This document shows, in pieces, positions 17,367-27,984 of a stretch of 64,000 nucleotides of DNA; position 1 is the stretch's first letter, and each line of letters begins with the position of its first letter. Source of the stretch: Paucimonas lemoignei (GTDB taxonomy: Bacteria; Pseudomonadota; Gammaproteobacteria; Pseudomonadales; Pseudomonadaceae); assembly GCA_900475325.1 (NCBI GenBank), contig LS483371.1, positions 62,001 to 126,000 on the forward strand, given 5' to 3'. The notes beneath the pieces are model-generated. The model was given only the letters and a program-made list of their open reading frames with translations. It ran no database searches and was not told where the DNA came from. The position numbers were made by a program, and so were the translations under genes.

Positions 17367-18140
17367 TCAAAACGCCGGAACCACAGCGCCTTTGTACTTC
17401 TCGGTGATGAAGGCTTTGACTTCCGGGCTGTTCAGGGCGGCAACCAGCTTTTTGATGGCGTCCGAATCCTTGTTGGCCTGGGTGGTGACCAGGATGTTGG
17501 CGTAAGGCGATTCAGCACCTTCGATGATCAGCGCGTCCTTGGTTGGGTCCAGCTTGGCGCCCAGCGCGTAGTTGGTATTGATCAGTGCCAGATCAACCTG
17601 GGTCAGTACGCGCGGCAGGGTTGCAGCTTCCAGCTCGCGGAACTTGAGGTTTTTCGGGTTCTGCAGCACGTCTTTCGGCGTGGCGAGGATGCTGGTTGGA
17701 TCTTTCAGGGTGATCAGACCAGCCTTGGCCAACAGCAACAGCGCGCGACCTTCGTTGGTGGCGTCGTTCGGCAGCGCAACGTTGGCACCATCGGGCAGGT
17801 CGTTCAGATTTTTGATTTTGTCCGAGTAGGCGCCAAACGGCTCGACGTGAACCTTGGCAACGCTGACCAGATCAGTGCCCTTCCCTTTGTTGAACTCATC
17901 CAGGTACGGCTGGTGCTGGAAGAAATTGGCGTCCATGCGCTTTTCTGCAACCTGCACGTTCGGCTGCACGTAGTCAGTGAAGACCTTGATTTTCAGGTCC
18001 ACGCCTTCTTTGGCCAGGGTCGGCTTAACGAACTCGAGAATCTCCGCATGCGGTACGGCACTGGCCGCAACGGTGAGGGTTTCATCGGCGTGGGCGGACA
18101 ACGCGGCAACGGCGGCAAATACGGCCAACAGCTTTTTCAT
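17367..18140 (-). CDS. metQ: methionine-binding protein MetQ
   Basis: A 257-residue periplasmic binding protein of the NlpA/MetQ family, which captures D- or L-methionine for the MetNI transporter. It has a cleavable signal peptide (AALSAHA before ADETL) but no lipobox cysteine, unlike the lipoprotein MetQ of E. coli, so it should be a free periplasmic protein. The start has GGAG upstream. It is the last gene of metN-metI-metQ, 64 bases after metI. Confidence 0.93.
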   Translation of the reverse strand: MKKLLAVFAAVAALSAHADETLTVAASAVPHAEILEFVKPTLAKEGVDLKIKVFTDYVQPNVQVAEKRMDANFFQHQPYLDEFNKGKGTDLVSVAKVHVEPFGAYSDKIKNLNDLPDGANVALPNDATNEGRALLLLAKAGLITLKDPTSILATPKDVLQNPKNLKFRELEAATLPRVLTQVDLALINTNYALGAKLDPTKDALIIEGAESPYANILVTTQANKDSDAIKKLVAALNSPEVKAFITEKYKGAVVPAF

Positions 18141-18204
18141 GCATCAACTCCATTGAGAGCCCGCCAGCGTGGCGGGCCTGTGCCGGTGGTAGCCGGCCAA
18201 ACAG

Positions 18205-18879
18205 TTATCGGTGGGTAAAGTGTGCGACCAGTTTGTCGCCGATGCTTTGCAGAATCTGCACCAGCACCAGCAGCAATACGACCGTCACGAACATCACATC
18301 GTTCTGGAAGCGCTGGTAACCATAACGAATCGCCAGGTCGCCCAGCCCGCCAGCGCCCACGGCACCGGCCATGGCGGTGAACGACACCAACGCAATCGCC
18401 GTTACGGTAATCGCAGCGAGGATGCCGGGGCGTGCTTCTGGCAGCAGCGCCTTGACGATGATCTGCCGCGTGGTGGCGCCCATGGCCTGGGTCGCTTCGA
18501 TGATGCCGCGATCCACTTCACGCAGGGCCGTCTCGACCAGACGAGCGAAGAACGGCGTGGCACCGGCAATCAGCGGCGGCAAGGTCCCGAGGATCCCCAG
18601 CGTGGTGCCGGTGATGACTTCCGTCACGGGCATCATCACGATCAGCAGGATGATGAACGGCAAGGCGCGCAGCAGGTTGACGACAATCGCCAGCGTTGAA
18701 TACAGGCCTTTGTTTTCCAGCAACTGGCGTGGCGAGGTCAGGAACAGAATCACGCCCAGCGGCAAGCCCAGCAGGATCGTGAAACCAAGAGACACCACCA
18801 GCATATTCAGCGTGTCGAGGGTCGCAACCCAGATTTCTACCCAATCAACGTTGGGGAACAGCGTCAGGAAAGTGTCCAT
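18205..18879 (-). CDS. metI: methionine ABC transporter permease MetI
   Basis: A 224-residue inner-membrane permease with about five helices and the cytoplasmic loop that docks to the ATPase (EATQAMGAT... around residues 125-145). It forms the methionine channel with MetN. The start codon overlaps the metN stop by one base (TGATG), showing translational coupling. Confidence 0.94.
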   Translation of the reverse strand: MDTFLTLFPNVDWVEIWVATLDTLNMLVVSLGFTILLGLPLGVILFLTSPRQLLENKGLYSTLAIVVNLLRALPFIILLIVMMPVTEVITGTTLGILGTLPPLIAGATPFFARLVETALREVDRGIIEATQAMGATTRQIIVKALLPEARPGILAAITVTAIALVSFTAMAGAVGAGGLGDLAIRYGYQRFQNDVMFVTVVLLLVLVQILQSIGDKLVAHFTHR

Positions 18880-19886
18880 CAGCGCAGCACCTCCATATGA
18901 ACGTCAGCGGCGGTGAAGCGAGCGAAGGCGGCGTCCATGTCACCGCCGGTGATGGCCAGCGTCAGTTGCCCGTAAGGCGTGTCTTTGATGCGGTCGATGC
19001 GTCCGGCCAGGATGCTGTAGTCAACGCCGGTCTCCCGGGCAACGGTGCCCAGCAAAGGCGCATAGGTGGCCTCACCCTGGAACGTCAGGCGCACGATGCG
19101 GCCTTCGACGTGGGCGAAGTCATCGCGCTGCTCGTTTTCGTCGATCTGTTCGTGTTCCTGAACGAATCGCTTGGTGGTCGGGTGCTGTGGGTGCAGGAAT
19201 ACATCAGCCACTGCGCCCTGCTCGACGATAACGCCCGCGTCCATGACTGCAACGTGGTCGCAGACTCGGCGGATCACGTCCATTTCATGGGTGATCAGCA
19301 CGATGGTCAGCTTCAATTCGCGGTTGATCTCGGCCAGCAACTGCAGGACCGACGCCGTGGTTTGCGGGTCCAGGGCGCTGGTGGCTTCGTCGCAGAGCAG
19401 GATTTTCGGTTTGGTCGCCAAGGCGCGGGCGATGCCGACGCGCTGCTTCTGCCCGCCGGACAACTGCGATGGATACTTCTTCGCGTGATCGGACAGCCCG
19501 ACCCGCGCCAGCAACTCGGCTACGCGCTGGTCGATCTGGGCGCGGGACATGTCACCGGCCAGGGTCAGCGGCATGGCGACGTTGTCGGCCACGGTTTTGG
19601 AGGACAGCAAATTGAAGTGCTGGAAGATCATCCCGACCTGCTGGCGGAAACGGCGCAGGCCATTGGCATCCAGGGCGGTGACGTCTTCGTCATCGACGAT
19701 GATCTGCCCGCCGCTCGGGGTTTCCAGGCGGTTAATCAGGCGCAGCAGGGTACTTTTACCCGCGCCGGAATGGCCGATCAGGCCAAACACCTGGCCGTCT
19801 TCGACGCGCAGGCTGGTGGGGTGCAGGGCGGGGATTTCCTTGCCTGCGACCCGATAGGTTTTGTGGACGTTATGAAACTCGATCAC
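18879..19886 (-). CDS. metN: methionine ABC transporter ATPase MetN
   Basis: A 335-residue ATPase that drives methionine import. Walker [10 protein letters not shown] (about residues 38-46), signature LSGGQKQR, Walker [13 protein letters not shown] and the H-loop histidine in LITHEMDV are present. A C-terminal NIL domain (after about residue 260) senses methionine and inhibits transport. A GTG start at 19886 is chosen because it begins the conserved N terminus, has AAGG upstream and gives the usual length; 39 further codons upstream are open but not family-like. Confidence 0.94.
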   Translation of the reverse strand: MIEFHNVHKTYRVAGKEIPALHPTSLRVEDGQVFGLIGHSGAGKSTLLRLINRLETPSGGQIIVDDEDVTALDANGLRRFRQQVGMIFQHFNLLSSKTVADNVAMPLTLAGDMSRAQIDQRVAELLARVGLSDHAKKYPSQLSGGQKQRVGIARALATKPKILLCDEATSALDPQTTASVLQLLAEINRELKLTIVLITHEMDVIRRVCDHVAVMDAGVIVEQGAVADVFLHPQHPTTKRFVQEHEQIDENEQRDDFAHVEGRIVRLTFQGEATYAPLLGTVARETGVDYSILAGRIDRIKDTPYGQLTLAITGGDMDAAFARFTAADVHMEVLR

Positions 19887-20089
19887 GTGGCGAACCTTGT
19901 GGGGGCGCGGTAAAAATTCAGCGCAGTGGCAGGGCGCACGGCGGCTGATTCGCAGCGGCTGGATAAGCCGGGCGCGCATTTTAGCCTGTCCGCTGGTTGG
20001 CATTTAGCATTTATTTCATAACGGACCTATCGAAATGGAATAAGGCGATGGGTGGCTGATATTCAGATCGGGCCTGAACACGGATTAAA

Positions 20090-20184
20090 CCTGTGGGAGC
20101 GAATTCATTCGCGAAGAGGCCAGTACATTCGAAGCACATCTTCGTTGCTGAGATTGCCTTCGCGAATGAATTCGCTCCCACAGG
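20090..20184. repeat. REPIN between metN and katE
   Basis: GAATTC-core type with near-perfect arms, in the 518-base gap between divergent metN and katE. Apart from this element and the promoters that must exist for both genes, I recognise nothing in the gap; no clear sigma-70, sigma-54 or AlgU consensus was found before katE. Confidence 0.9.
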
Positions 20185-20404
20185 TCCGTGGCAACCCATT
20201 CAATGGCGTGTGCTCCGGATGCCTCGAAGCTAATGGGCCTACCACCCGCCAGATCTTCACAAAAAACACGGAACGGCTGATTTCTTCGCTAGTCATTCAA
20301 TAAGCATCGTGATTTTCCCCATGTGCCGTGCAGGGGATTTATCTGCTTACTGAGCCCTGCCAATTCGAGCATATGGGCCGATTAAACCGAGGAGTTTTTG
20401 CCTG

Positions 20405-22552
<2,148 letters not shown>

Positions 22553-22565
22553 TCCTTGATCAAAG

Positions 22566-22585
22566 AGGCGTCAGGGATGACGCCT
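22566..22585 (+). terminator. hairpin after katE
   Basis: Stem AGGCGTCA / TGACGCCT with a four-base loop, 14 bases after the stop. Only TTG follows, so termination may be weak. A REPIN begins directly after. Confidence 0.5.
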
Positions 22586-22592
22586 TGCTCCC

Positions 22593-22669
22593 CCTGTAGG
22601 AGCTGCCGAAGGCTGCGAAGGCGTCGTATCTGAAGCACAGCCTTCGCAGCCTTCGGCAGCTCCTACAGG
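22593..22669. repeat. REPIN after katE, GTAGGAGCTGCCG type
   Basis: Inverted arms of about 27 bases, near perfect, in the tail-to-tail gap between katE and the next lipoprotein gene. Confidence 0.9.
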
Positions 22670-22685
22670 GGAGCGCTTTTAGCTG

Positions 22686-23402
22686 CTATTGCCGTGCAGG
22701 CTTGAGAATGACGGTCGCAGACTCGTTGCGCTCGATCTTGCGTTGCAGATCCAGTTCAAATTCAGAATTGATCTTGTTTACCCGTTTGGTCAGCAATGTG
22801 GCCAGCCATGGGTAGTCATCCGTGCGCGGCACGATAAGTAAGACGTCGCAGTTGAATGCCACGGTATCCGATGCAATGGCGTCCAGTTGCCTGCGCAATT
22901 GCGCCATGTCGTCGATTTTCAATTTGATGGTGGTGCTTTCTGCACTGGGATCGACAAGCTTTGCGGTGCGCTTTGCTTCGGCAGCGGCCAGTTCGGCTTC
23001 TGCCTTGTCCAGCTCTGCTTTACGGGCATGGGCGATGGCGCCATTGACGCCGCTGGTCAGCGCAGGAGCCTTGGGCATCAAGGCGCGGGCGCGACTCAGG
23101 GCCGCCGCTGCAGCGTTCACGTCACCTTTTTGCAGCACGATCTGGCTGCGGCTCAAATAAGCTTCGGCCAGGCGGCGCTGGAAAGGCTCCAGGCGAATAT
23201 CGGTTGGCGCAGCTGCTTGCAGCTTCGCCAGCTGGTCTTCAGCGGTGGCCAGTTCATTGGTGGTAATGCTCTGCTCGAGCTGCGCGAATCCGTCCGGCGG
23301 TGTCGCAAGGACGGGGGCGTCGGCTGTCGGGGCGCTTTGGCAGGCTGCCAACAGGACAGAAAATGCGGCAAGCAGCAGATAACGGGATGCGAACGGCTTC
23401 AT
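22686..23402 (-). CDS. hypothetical lipoprotein with helical repeats (PA5502-like)
   Basis: A 238-residue predicted lipoprotein: the signal peptide ends in the lipobox LLAAC (Cys about residue 21). The body is alanine-rich and helical with TPR-like character (for example the EAYLSRSQIVLQKGDVNAAA segment), followed by a C-terminal part ending in a KIERNES-containing stretch. It is the last gene of the zinc uptake cluster, 37 bases after znuB on the same strand, as in P. aeruginosa. No function is established; a link to zinc homeostasis is positional inference only. Confidence 0.75.
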   Translation of the reverse strand: MKPFASRYLLLAAFSVLLAACQSAPTADAPVLATPPDGFAQLEQSITTNELATAEDQLAKLQAAAPTDIRLEPFQRRLAEAYLSRSQIVLQKGDVNAAAAALSRARALMPKAPALTSGVNGAIAHARKAELDKAEAELAAAEAKRTAKLVDPSAESTTIKLKIDDMAQLRRQLDAIASDTVAFNCDVLLIVPRTDDYPWLATLLTKRVNKINSEFELDLQRKIERNESATVILKPARQ

Positions 23403-23439
23403 TCCTGCGATTCTCTAATTGCGCAAAAAGCGAGCAAGT

Positions 23440-24228
23440 CTACACCGCCCGCTTGGGTAGAACAAAACTCAGCAGAAACAATGCCGCTGCTGAAACCACA
23501 ATTGAAGGCCCTGCCGGAGTGTCCTTGAACCACGACATTGACAGCCCGAGGCACACGGCGACCACGCCCAGCAGGCTCGCGCCCAGCGCCATCTGCTCCG
23601 GCGACCGCGCGTGACGCTGCGCGGCTGCTGCGGGGATGATCAGCAGTGACGTAATTAGTAACACTCCAACGATTTTCATTGCCACGGCAATCACCACGGC
23701 AATCAGCAGCATCAGCGCCATGCGCAACCCCGCCACCGGCAGACCTTCCACCTTCGCCAGCTCCTCATGCACGGTGATCGCCAGTAAGGGGCGCCACAAC
23801 GCTACCAGCAAACCGAGTACCGCCATTGAACCGCCCAGAATCCAGGCCAGATCCGTGGGGCTGATCGCCAGCAGATCTCCAAACAGGTACGCCATCAGAT
23901 CGATGCGCACGTCATGCATGAAGCTCAACACCACCAGCCCGAGGGACAGGGTGCTCGGCGCCAGAATCCCCAGCAGCGTGTCCGACGCCAGGGGTTGGCG
24001 CTGTTGCAGTGTCACCAGCAGGATCGCCAACAGTAAACAGCCGACGGTCACTGCGATGGTCGGGCTGACATCCAGCAAAAAACCCATGGCCACGCCCAGC
24101 AGTGCAGCGTGAGACAAGGTGTCGCCAAAGTAGGCCATGCGCCGCCAGACCACGAACGAGCCCAACGGTCCAGCCACAAGGGCCAGAGCCAAGCCTGCGA
24201 GCAGGGCGTAAAGAAGAAAATCAGCCAT
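23440..24228 (-). CDS. znuB: zinc ABC transporter permease ZnuB
   Basis: A 262-residue integral membrane permease of the metal-type ABC-3 family with about eight helices. It forms the high-affinity Zn2+ import channel with ZnuC and ZnuA. The ATG at 24228 starts the conserved [17 protein letters not shown] helix and overlaps znuC by eight bases; the longer frame reads through znuC sequence and is rejected. The zinc genes are arranged zur-znuC-znuB on this strand and znuA divergently. Confidence 0.94.
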   Translation of the reverse strand: MADFLLYALLAGLALALVAGPLGSFVVWRRMAYFGDTLSHAALLGVAMGFLLDVSPTIAVTVGCLLLAILLVTLQQRQPLASDTLLGILAPSTLSLGLVVLSFMHDVRIDLMAYLFGDLLAISPTDLAWILGGSMAVLGLLVALWRPLLAITVHEELAKVEGLPVAGLRMALMLLIAVVIAVAMKIVGVLLITSLLIIPAAAAQRHARSPEQMALGASLLGVVAVCLGLSMSWFKDTPAGPSIVVSAAALFLLSFVLPKRAV

Positions 24229-25018
24229 GCTTGCAGCTGTCTCCGTGAACATGAGGGTGGGAATGGGCGGCCGAATCGGCGCTACCTTCCACCACTTCGC
24301 CATGCAGATCGTGGGCGTGATCGTGGTGGTGGTGATAAATCGCCAGGCTCTGCGCGTTCTTGCCAAATAGCTCGACGAACGCCGGGTCGTTGCTGACCTG
24401 TTCCGGGTGCCCGGAGCAGCAGACATGGCGATTGAGGCAGACCACCTGGTCGGTGGTGCTCATGACCAGATGCAAATCGTGGGAAACCATCAGCACGCCG
24501 CAGCCGTGACGGTCACGCAGGCGGGTGATCAGGCTGTAAAGCTCAGCCTGCCCTGCTACGTCGACGCCTTGCACCGGTTCGTCCAGCACCAGCAGCTCAG
24601 GCTCGCGCAGTAGCGCACGAGCCAGCAGCACGCGCTGCATTTCGCCACCTGAGACGCTTTGCAGCGGGCTGTCGATGACTTTCTCGGCACCCACTTCAAC
24701 CAGCGCCGCGAGGGCCGTCGCGCGATCGACGCCAGGTACCAGACGCAGAAAGCGCAGCACTGACAGCGGCAGGGTTGGGTCGACGTGCAGCTTTTGCGGC
24801 ATGTAACCCACGCGCAGCTTCGGCTTGCGCCACACCGAGCCGGTGTCGGGCTTGAGCAGCCCGAGTACTGCGCGCACCAGGGTGGTTTTGCCCGCGCCGT
24901 TGGGGCCGATCAGGGTGACGATCTCGCCGGGTTTGACGCTTAGCTGAATGTTTTCCAGCACGTTTTGCCCGGAGAGGGCGACGCCAACGTGCTCAAGTTT
25001 GATTAAGGCGTTGCTCAT
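24221..25018 (-). CDS. znuC: zinc ABC transporter ATPase ZnuC
   Basis: A 265-residue ATPase with Walker [10 protein letters not shown] (about residues 37-45), signature VSGGEMQR and Walker [13 protein letters not shown]. The C terminus is rich in histidine (an [11 protein letters not shown] run and a second HSHPHVHGD stretch), unusual for the ATPase part of a transporter but known in some ZnuC proteins, and it may bind zinc as a sensor. The start codon overlaps the zur stop by one base. Confidence 0.94.
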   Translation of the reverse strand: MSNALIKLEHVGVALSGQNVLENIQLSVKPGEIVTLIGPNGAGKTTLVRAVLGLLKPDTGSVWRKPKLRVGYMPQKLHVDPTLPLSVLRFLRLVPGVDRATALAALVEVGAEKVIDSPLQSVSGGEMQRVLLARALLREPELLVLDEPVQGVDVAGQAELYSLITRLRDRHGCGVLMVSHDLHLVMSTTDQVVCLNRHVCCSGHPEQVSNDPAFVELFGKNAQSLAIYHHHHDHAHDLHGEVVEGSADSAAHSHPHVHGDSCKHG

Positions 25019-25515
25019 CAAGCCGCCTTGCAGCCGGAACACACCCCGATGATTTCAACGGTCTGGCCTTCCACTGCGAAGCCCACTTCAGCGGCAGCGT
25101 TGGTGACGGCATCGCTGATGGACTGGTGTTGCAGCTCGATGGCCGCATGGCACTCACGGCAAATCAGGAACTGGCCCTGATGCGCGTGGGTCGGGTGATT
25201 GCAGCCGGTAAAGGCGTTCAGCGAAGCAATGCGATGCACCAGGCCGTTATCCAGCAGGAAGTCCAGCGCCCGATAAACGGTCGGTGGCGCGGCGCGGCGG
25301 CCGTCTTCTTCGCTGAGTACGGCGAGGATGTCGTAGGCACCCAATGGCTTGTGGCTCTGCCAGACCAGCTCCAGCACGCGACGACGCAGGGCGGTCAGGC
25401 GCAGGCCTTTCTCGGCGCACAGTGCATCGGCTTCCGACAGCGCGGTATGCACGCAGTGAGAGTGGTCATGGGGGCGACTGGCTAACGGTGTAATAGACAT
25501 GAGCGGCGACGACAT
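25018..25515 (-). CDS. zur: zinc uptake regulator Zur (Fur family)
   Basis: A 165-residue metal-dependent repressor. It has an N-terminal winged helix containing [13 protein letters not shown] and the recognition region [10 protein letters not shown], then a C-terminal dimer domain with two CxxC pairs (CREC near residue 120, CSGC near residue 160) that hold structural zinc. With zinc bound it represses zinc uptake genes. The start is uncertain: ATG at 25515 or at 25500 (five residues shorter), neither with a strong SD. It is first in zur-znuC-znuB, so it controls its own operon and the divergent znuA. Confidence 0.93.
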   Translation of the reverse strand: MSSPLMSITPLASRPHDHSHCVHTALSEADALCAEKGLRLTALRRRVLELVWQSHKPLGAYDILAVLSEEDGRRAAPPTVYRALDFLLDNGLVHRIASLNAFTGCNHPTHAHQGQFLICRECHAAIELQHQSISDAVTNAAAEVGFAVEGQTVEIIGVCSGCKAA

Positions 25516-25526
25516 TTGCTGGAGAC

Positions 25527-25539
25527 GTTATTATGTTAC
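25527..25539. promoter_or_regulatory. candidate Zur operator
   Basis: The short region between divergent zur and znuA contains GTTATTATGTTAC, AT-rich and similar to the GTTATANTATAAC-type Zur box but with imperfect symmetry. Its place between two zinc-regulated starts is what one expects. Confidence 0.4.
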
Positions 25540-25558
25540 CCGTTCCTGCCCTGAATGA

Positions 25559-26500
25559 GTGGTCTACGTGCACCGTCTTTTTGCCCTTTTCGTCGTTTTA
25601 TCCGCCAGCTTGCTGACAATTTCCTCTGCTCAGGCCGATGTTCGCGTCCTGACCAGCATCAAGCCGTTGCAGCTGATTGCCGCTGCAGTGCAGGACGGCG
25701 TCGGTCAGCCCGAGGTGCTTTTGCCACCCGGCGCGTCGCCCCATCATTACGCCTTGCGGCCATCCGACGTACGGCGCGTTCAGAGTGCCGACCTGCTCTA
25801 CTGGATCGGGCCCGACATGGAGAGCTTCCTACCGCGCGTGCTGAAAAATCGCACGTTGCCAGTGGTCGCTGTGCAATCGCTGCCCGGCATGCACCTTCGC
25901 CACTTCGGTGCCGACAGCGCTTCCCATGCGGAAAATCACGAAGACGATCACGACGAGCATGATCACGACCACCGCCCTGGTAGCCTGGACGCGCACTTGT
26001 GGTTGTCCTCCGTCAACGCGCGAGTGATTGCGGCAAAAATGGCCGCTGACCTTGGTAAGGCCGATCCTGCCAATGCGGCGCGATACAGCGCTAACGCCAA
26101 GGCTTTCAATACGCGGCTGGACGCCATGGATGTGCGGATCAAAAACCGCGTGGCCGGGATCGCTGGCAAGCCGTACTTTGTGTTCCATGAGGCATTCGAC
26201 TACTTCGAAGACGCTTATGGCCTCAAGCACGCGGGCGTGTTCAGCGTCGCTGCCGAGGTTCAGCCAGGCGCCCAGCACGTCGCCGCCATGCGCGCGCGCC
26301 TCACTGAAATGGGCAAGACCTGCGTGTTCAGCGAACCGCCACTGCGCCCACGCCTGGCCGAGACTCTGACGGCTGGCCTTCCCGCCAAGTTGGCAGAGCT
26401 GGATGCACTGGGCGGCAACACCCCAGTGAACGCTACGGGGTATGAGCTGCTGCTGAACAAGCTGGGCGATGATCTGGCGGGGTGTTTGGAGTCGCTTTGA
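25559..26500 (+). CDS. znuA: periplasmic zinc-binding protein ZnuA
   Basis: A 313-residue cluster A-1 metal-binding protein that captures zinc for ZnuBC. It has a signal peptide ending near SSAQA, the conserved SPHHYALRPSD segment with a metal-ligand histidine, and a mid-protein histidine/aspartate-rich loop (about residues 120-140, including HEDDHDEHDHDH) typical of zinc-specific members. Further ligand candidates are in DAHLWLS and FHEAFDYF. A GTG start at 25559 is used; a second GTG three codons later is possible. Divergent from zur. Confidence 0.94.
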   Translation: MVYVHRLFALFVVLSASLLTISSAQADVRVLTSIKPLQLIAAAVQDGVGQPEVLLPPGASPHHYALRPSDVRRVQSADLLYWIGPDMESFLPRVLKNRTLPVVAVQSLPGMHLRHFGADSASHAENHEDDHDEHDHDHRPGSLDAHLWLSSVNARVIAAKMAADLGKADPANAARYSANAKAFNTRLDAMDVRIKNRVAGIAGKPYFVFHEAFDYFEDAYGLKHAGVFSVAAEVQPGAQHVAAMRARLTEMGKTCVFSEPPLRPRLAETLTAGLPAKLAELDALGGNTPVNATGYELLLNKLGDDLAGCLESL

Positions 26501-26520
26501 TTTAAAGGCAAACCACTGAC

Positions 26521-26612
26521 CGTGGGAGCGAGCTTGCTCGCGAAGAGGCGGTTACATTCGATGCATGTCTGTGTTTGAAATGCCGTCTTCGCGAGCAAGC
26601 TCGCTCCCACAA
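26521..26612. repeat. REPIN, GTGGGAGCGAGCTTGCTCGCG type
   Basis: Near-perfect inverted arms of about 24 bases in the tail-to-tail gap between znuA and thrB. Core AGCTTGCT replaces the AATTCATT of the commonest type. Confidence 0.9.
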
Positions 26613-26632
26613 GTAGTGCAGCGCTGCTTCAG

Positions 26633-27586
26633 TTACAACGCAAACGGCAACGGCACGTGAATATCCTGGCGCTGTTCAAGGCGTTGCTGGAATTCCATCG
26701 GGTCGTGGATCAGCACGTCTTGCCCGGCATGGGATTCAGCTGCGATCAGGCGGGACAGCCAGAAACGCACGCAACCCACCCGCAGCATGGTCGGCCACAG
26801 CTCGGCTTCGGCAGCGGTGAACGGTCGCAAGGCTGCGTAAGCCCCCAGCAATGCCCGAGCGCGTGGCGCGTCGATCTTGCCGTCTTCGTCGGAGCACCAA
26901 TCGTTCAGCGAAATTGCCAGGTCATAGAGCATCGGCCCGGAGCAGGCATTGTAGAAGTCGATCACGCCCGTCAGGTGCGTCCCTTCAAACAAGGCGTTAT
27001 CACGGAACAGGTCGCCGTGCAGGTTGGCACGCGGCAGGGCGAGAATCTTGCCCTTTAGCCGTTCGATCTCTTCCAGCGTGGTCTTGAGCAAATCGCTCGG
27101 AGCCTGCTCAAGATGAGAAACAAGAATCGCCCCCTCGGCCAGCATCCAGTCCAGGCCACGGTCCGTCTTGCGCTCCAGCAGCTTGTCGCCACGTGTTGCC
27201 AGGTGCAGGTGGCCCAATAGCTCGCCGATCTGCACGCAATGCTGAGTGTTGGGCTCGCTGATGTGCTTGCCCGCCAGGCGCGGCTGCAGCAATGCCGGTT
27301 TGCCTGCCAGTTCCCGCAGCGCGATGCCGTCGGTGGTCGGCAGGGCATAGGGCACCGGCAACTCGGCGTCATGGAGCACGGCCAGCAGCTCGACGAAGAA
27401 CGGCATTTCCTGAACCGGCCCGCGCTCGACCAGCGTCAGCACGTATTCCCCCTGCTCCAGACTGATGAAGTAATTGGTGTTTTCACTTCCAGCGGCAATG
27501 CCTTGAAAGTCGCGCAGACGGCCTAACCCATAGGGGGCGAGAAAAACTTCCAGCTCGGGCCGAGCCAGGGGGGTGAACACGGACAT
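26633..27586 (-). CDS. thrB: homoserine kinase ThrB (aminoglycoside-phosphotransferase fold)
   Basis: A 317-residue kinase phosphorylating homoserine for threonine synthesis. It belongs to the ThrB type with a choline/aminoglycoside kinase fold found in Pseudomonas, not the GHMP type of E. coli. The catalytic loop NLHGDLFRDNALF and the metal-binding IDFYNA segment are visible (about residues 187-215). Its operon partner upstream is the DUF2782 gene, 36 bases away. Confidence 0.93.
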   Translation of the reverse strand: MSVFTPLARPELEVFLAPYGLGRLRDFQGIAAGSENTNYFISLEQGEYVLTLVERGPVQEMPFFVELLAVLHDAELPVPYALPTTDGIALRELAGKPALLQPRLAGKHISEPNTQHCVQIGELLGHLHLATRGDKLLERKTDRGLDWMLAEGAILVSHLEQAPSDLLKTTLEEIERLKGKILALPRANLHGDLFRDNALFEGTHLTGVIDFYNACSGPMLYDLAISLNDWCSDEDGKIDAPRARALLGAYAALRPFTAAEAELWPTMLRVGCVRFWLSRLIAAESHAGQDVLIHDPMEFQQRLEQRQDIHVPLPFAL

Positions 27587-27622
27587 ATCAGGACTGCCAG
27601 CTAAAGGGGTGAATGTGGGACG

Positions 27623-27910
27623 TTACCACTCGAATATCTTCCATGACGGAATCAGCATATCCGGTTGGTCTGAACGAATGAAATTGGCATCTGTACCATC
27701 GGCGCGTACCAGAAAGTAAGGCTTACCGCCTTTGGGGGTGATCTTTACCGCGTACAAGAATCCATTCTGGCGATACTCCTGGATGGTCTTGTCGCCGTCG
27801 GTACGGATCGTGACATCCGGGTCGGCGGAAGGTGCATCATCGGCAGCAACAGCAATCAGCGGGCAGAGTGTAAACAGGCCAGCCAGCAACAGGCGATTTG
27901 TTGTACGCAT
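27623..27910 (-). CDS. DUF2782 periplasmic protein
   Basis: A 95-residue protein with a signal peptide (cleavage near VAADDAP) and a conserved small domain with the motif IQEYRQNGFLYAVKITP. It fits the DUF2782 family, found between polA and thrB in Pseudomonas. The start has AAGGACAAGG upstream. It is divergent from polA and probably co-transcribed with thrB. No function is known. Confidence 0.85.
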   Translation of the reverse strand: MRTTNRLLLAGLFTLCPLIAVAADDAPSADPDVTIRTDGDKTIQEYRQNGFLYAVKITPKGGKPYFLVRADGTDANFIRSDQPDMLIPSWKIFEW

Positions 27911-27984
27911 GATAACCTTGTCCTTTTGTCGTCAATGGTCCTCGCATTCTAGCGCCGACCCCGCCGAAAAGGTTGATTCTGCTC

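Noticed and set aside
20185..20404. RpoS or AlgU promoter for katE
   Set aside because: Searched for CTATACT- and GAACTT-type elements; nothing matched well enough to report.
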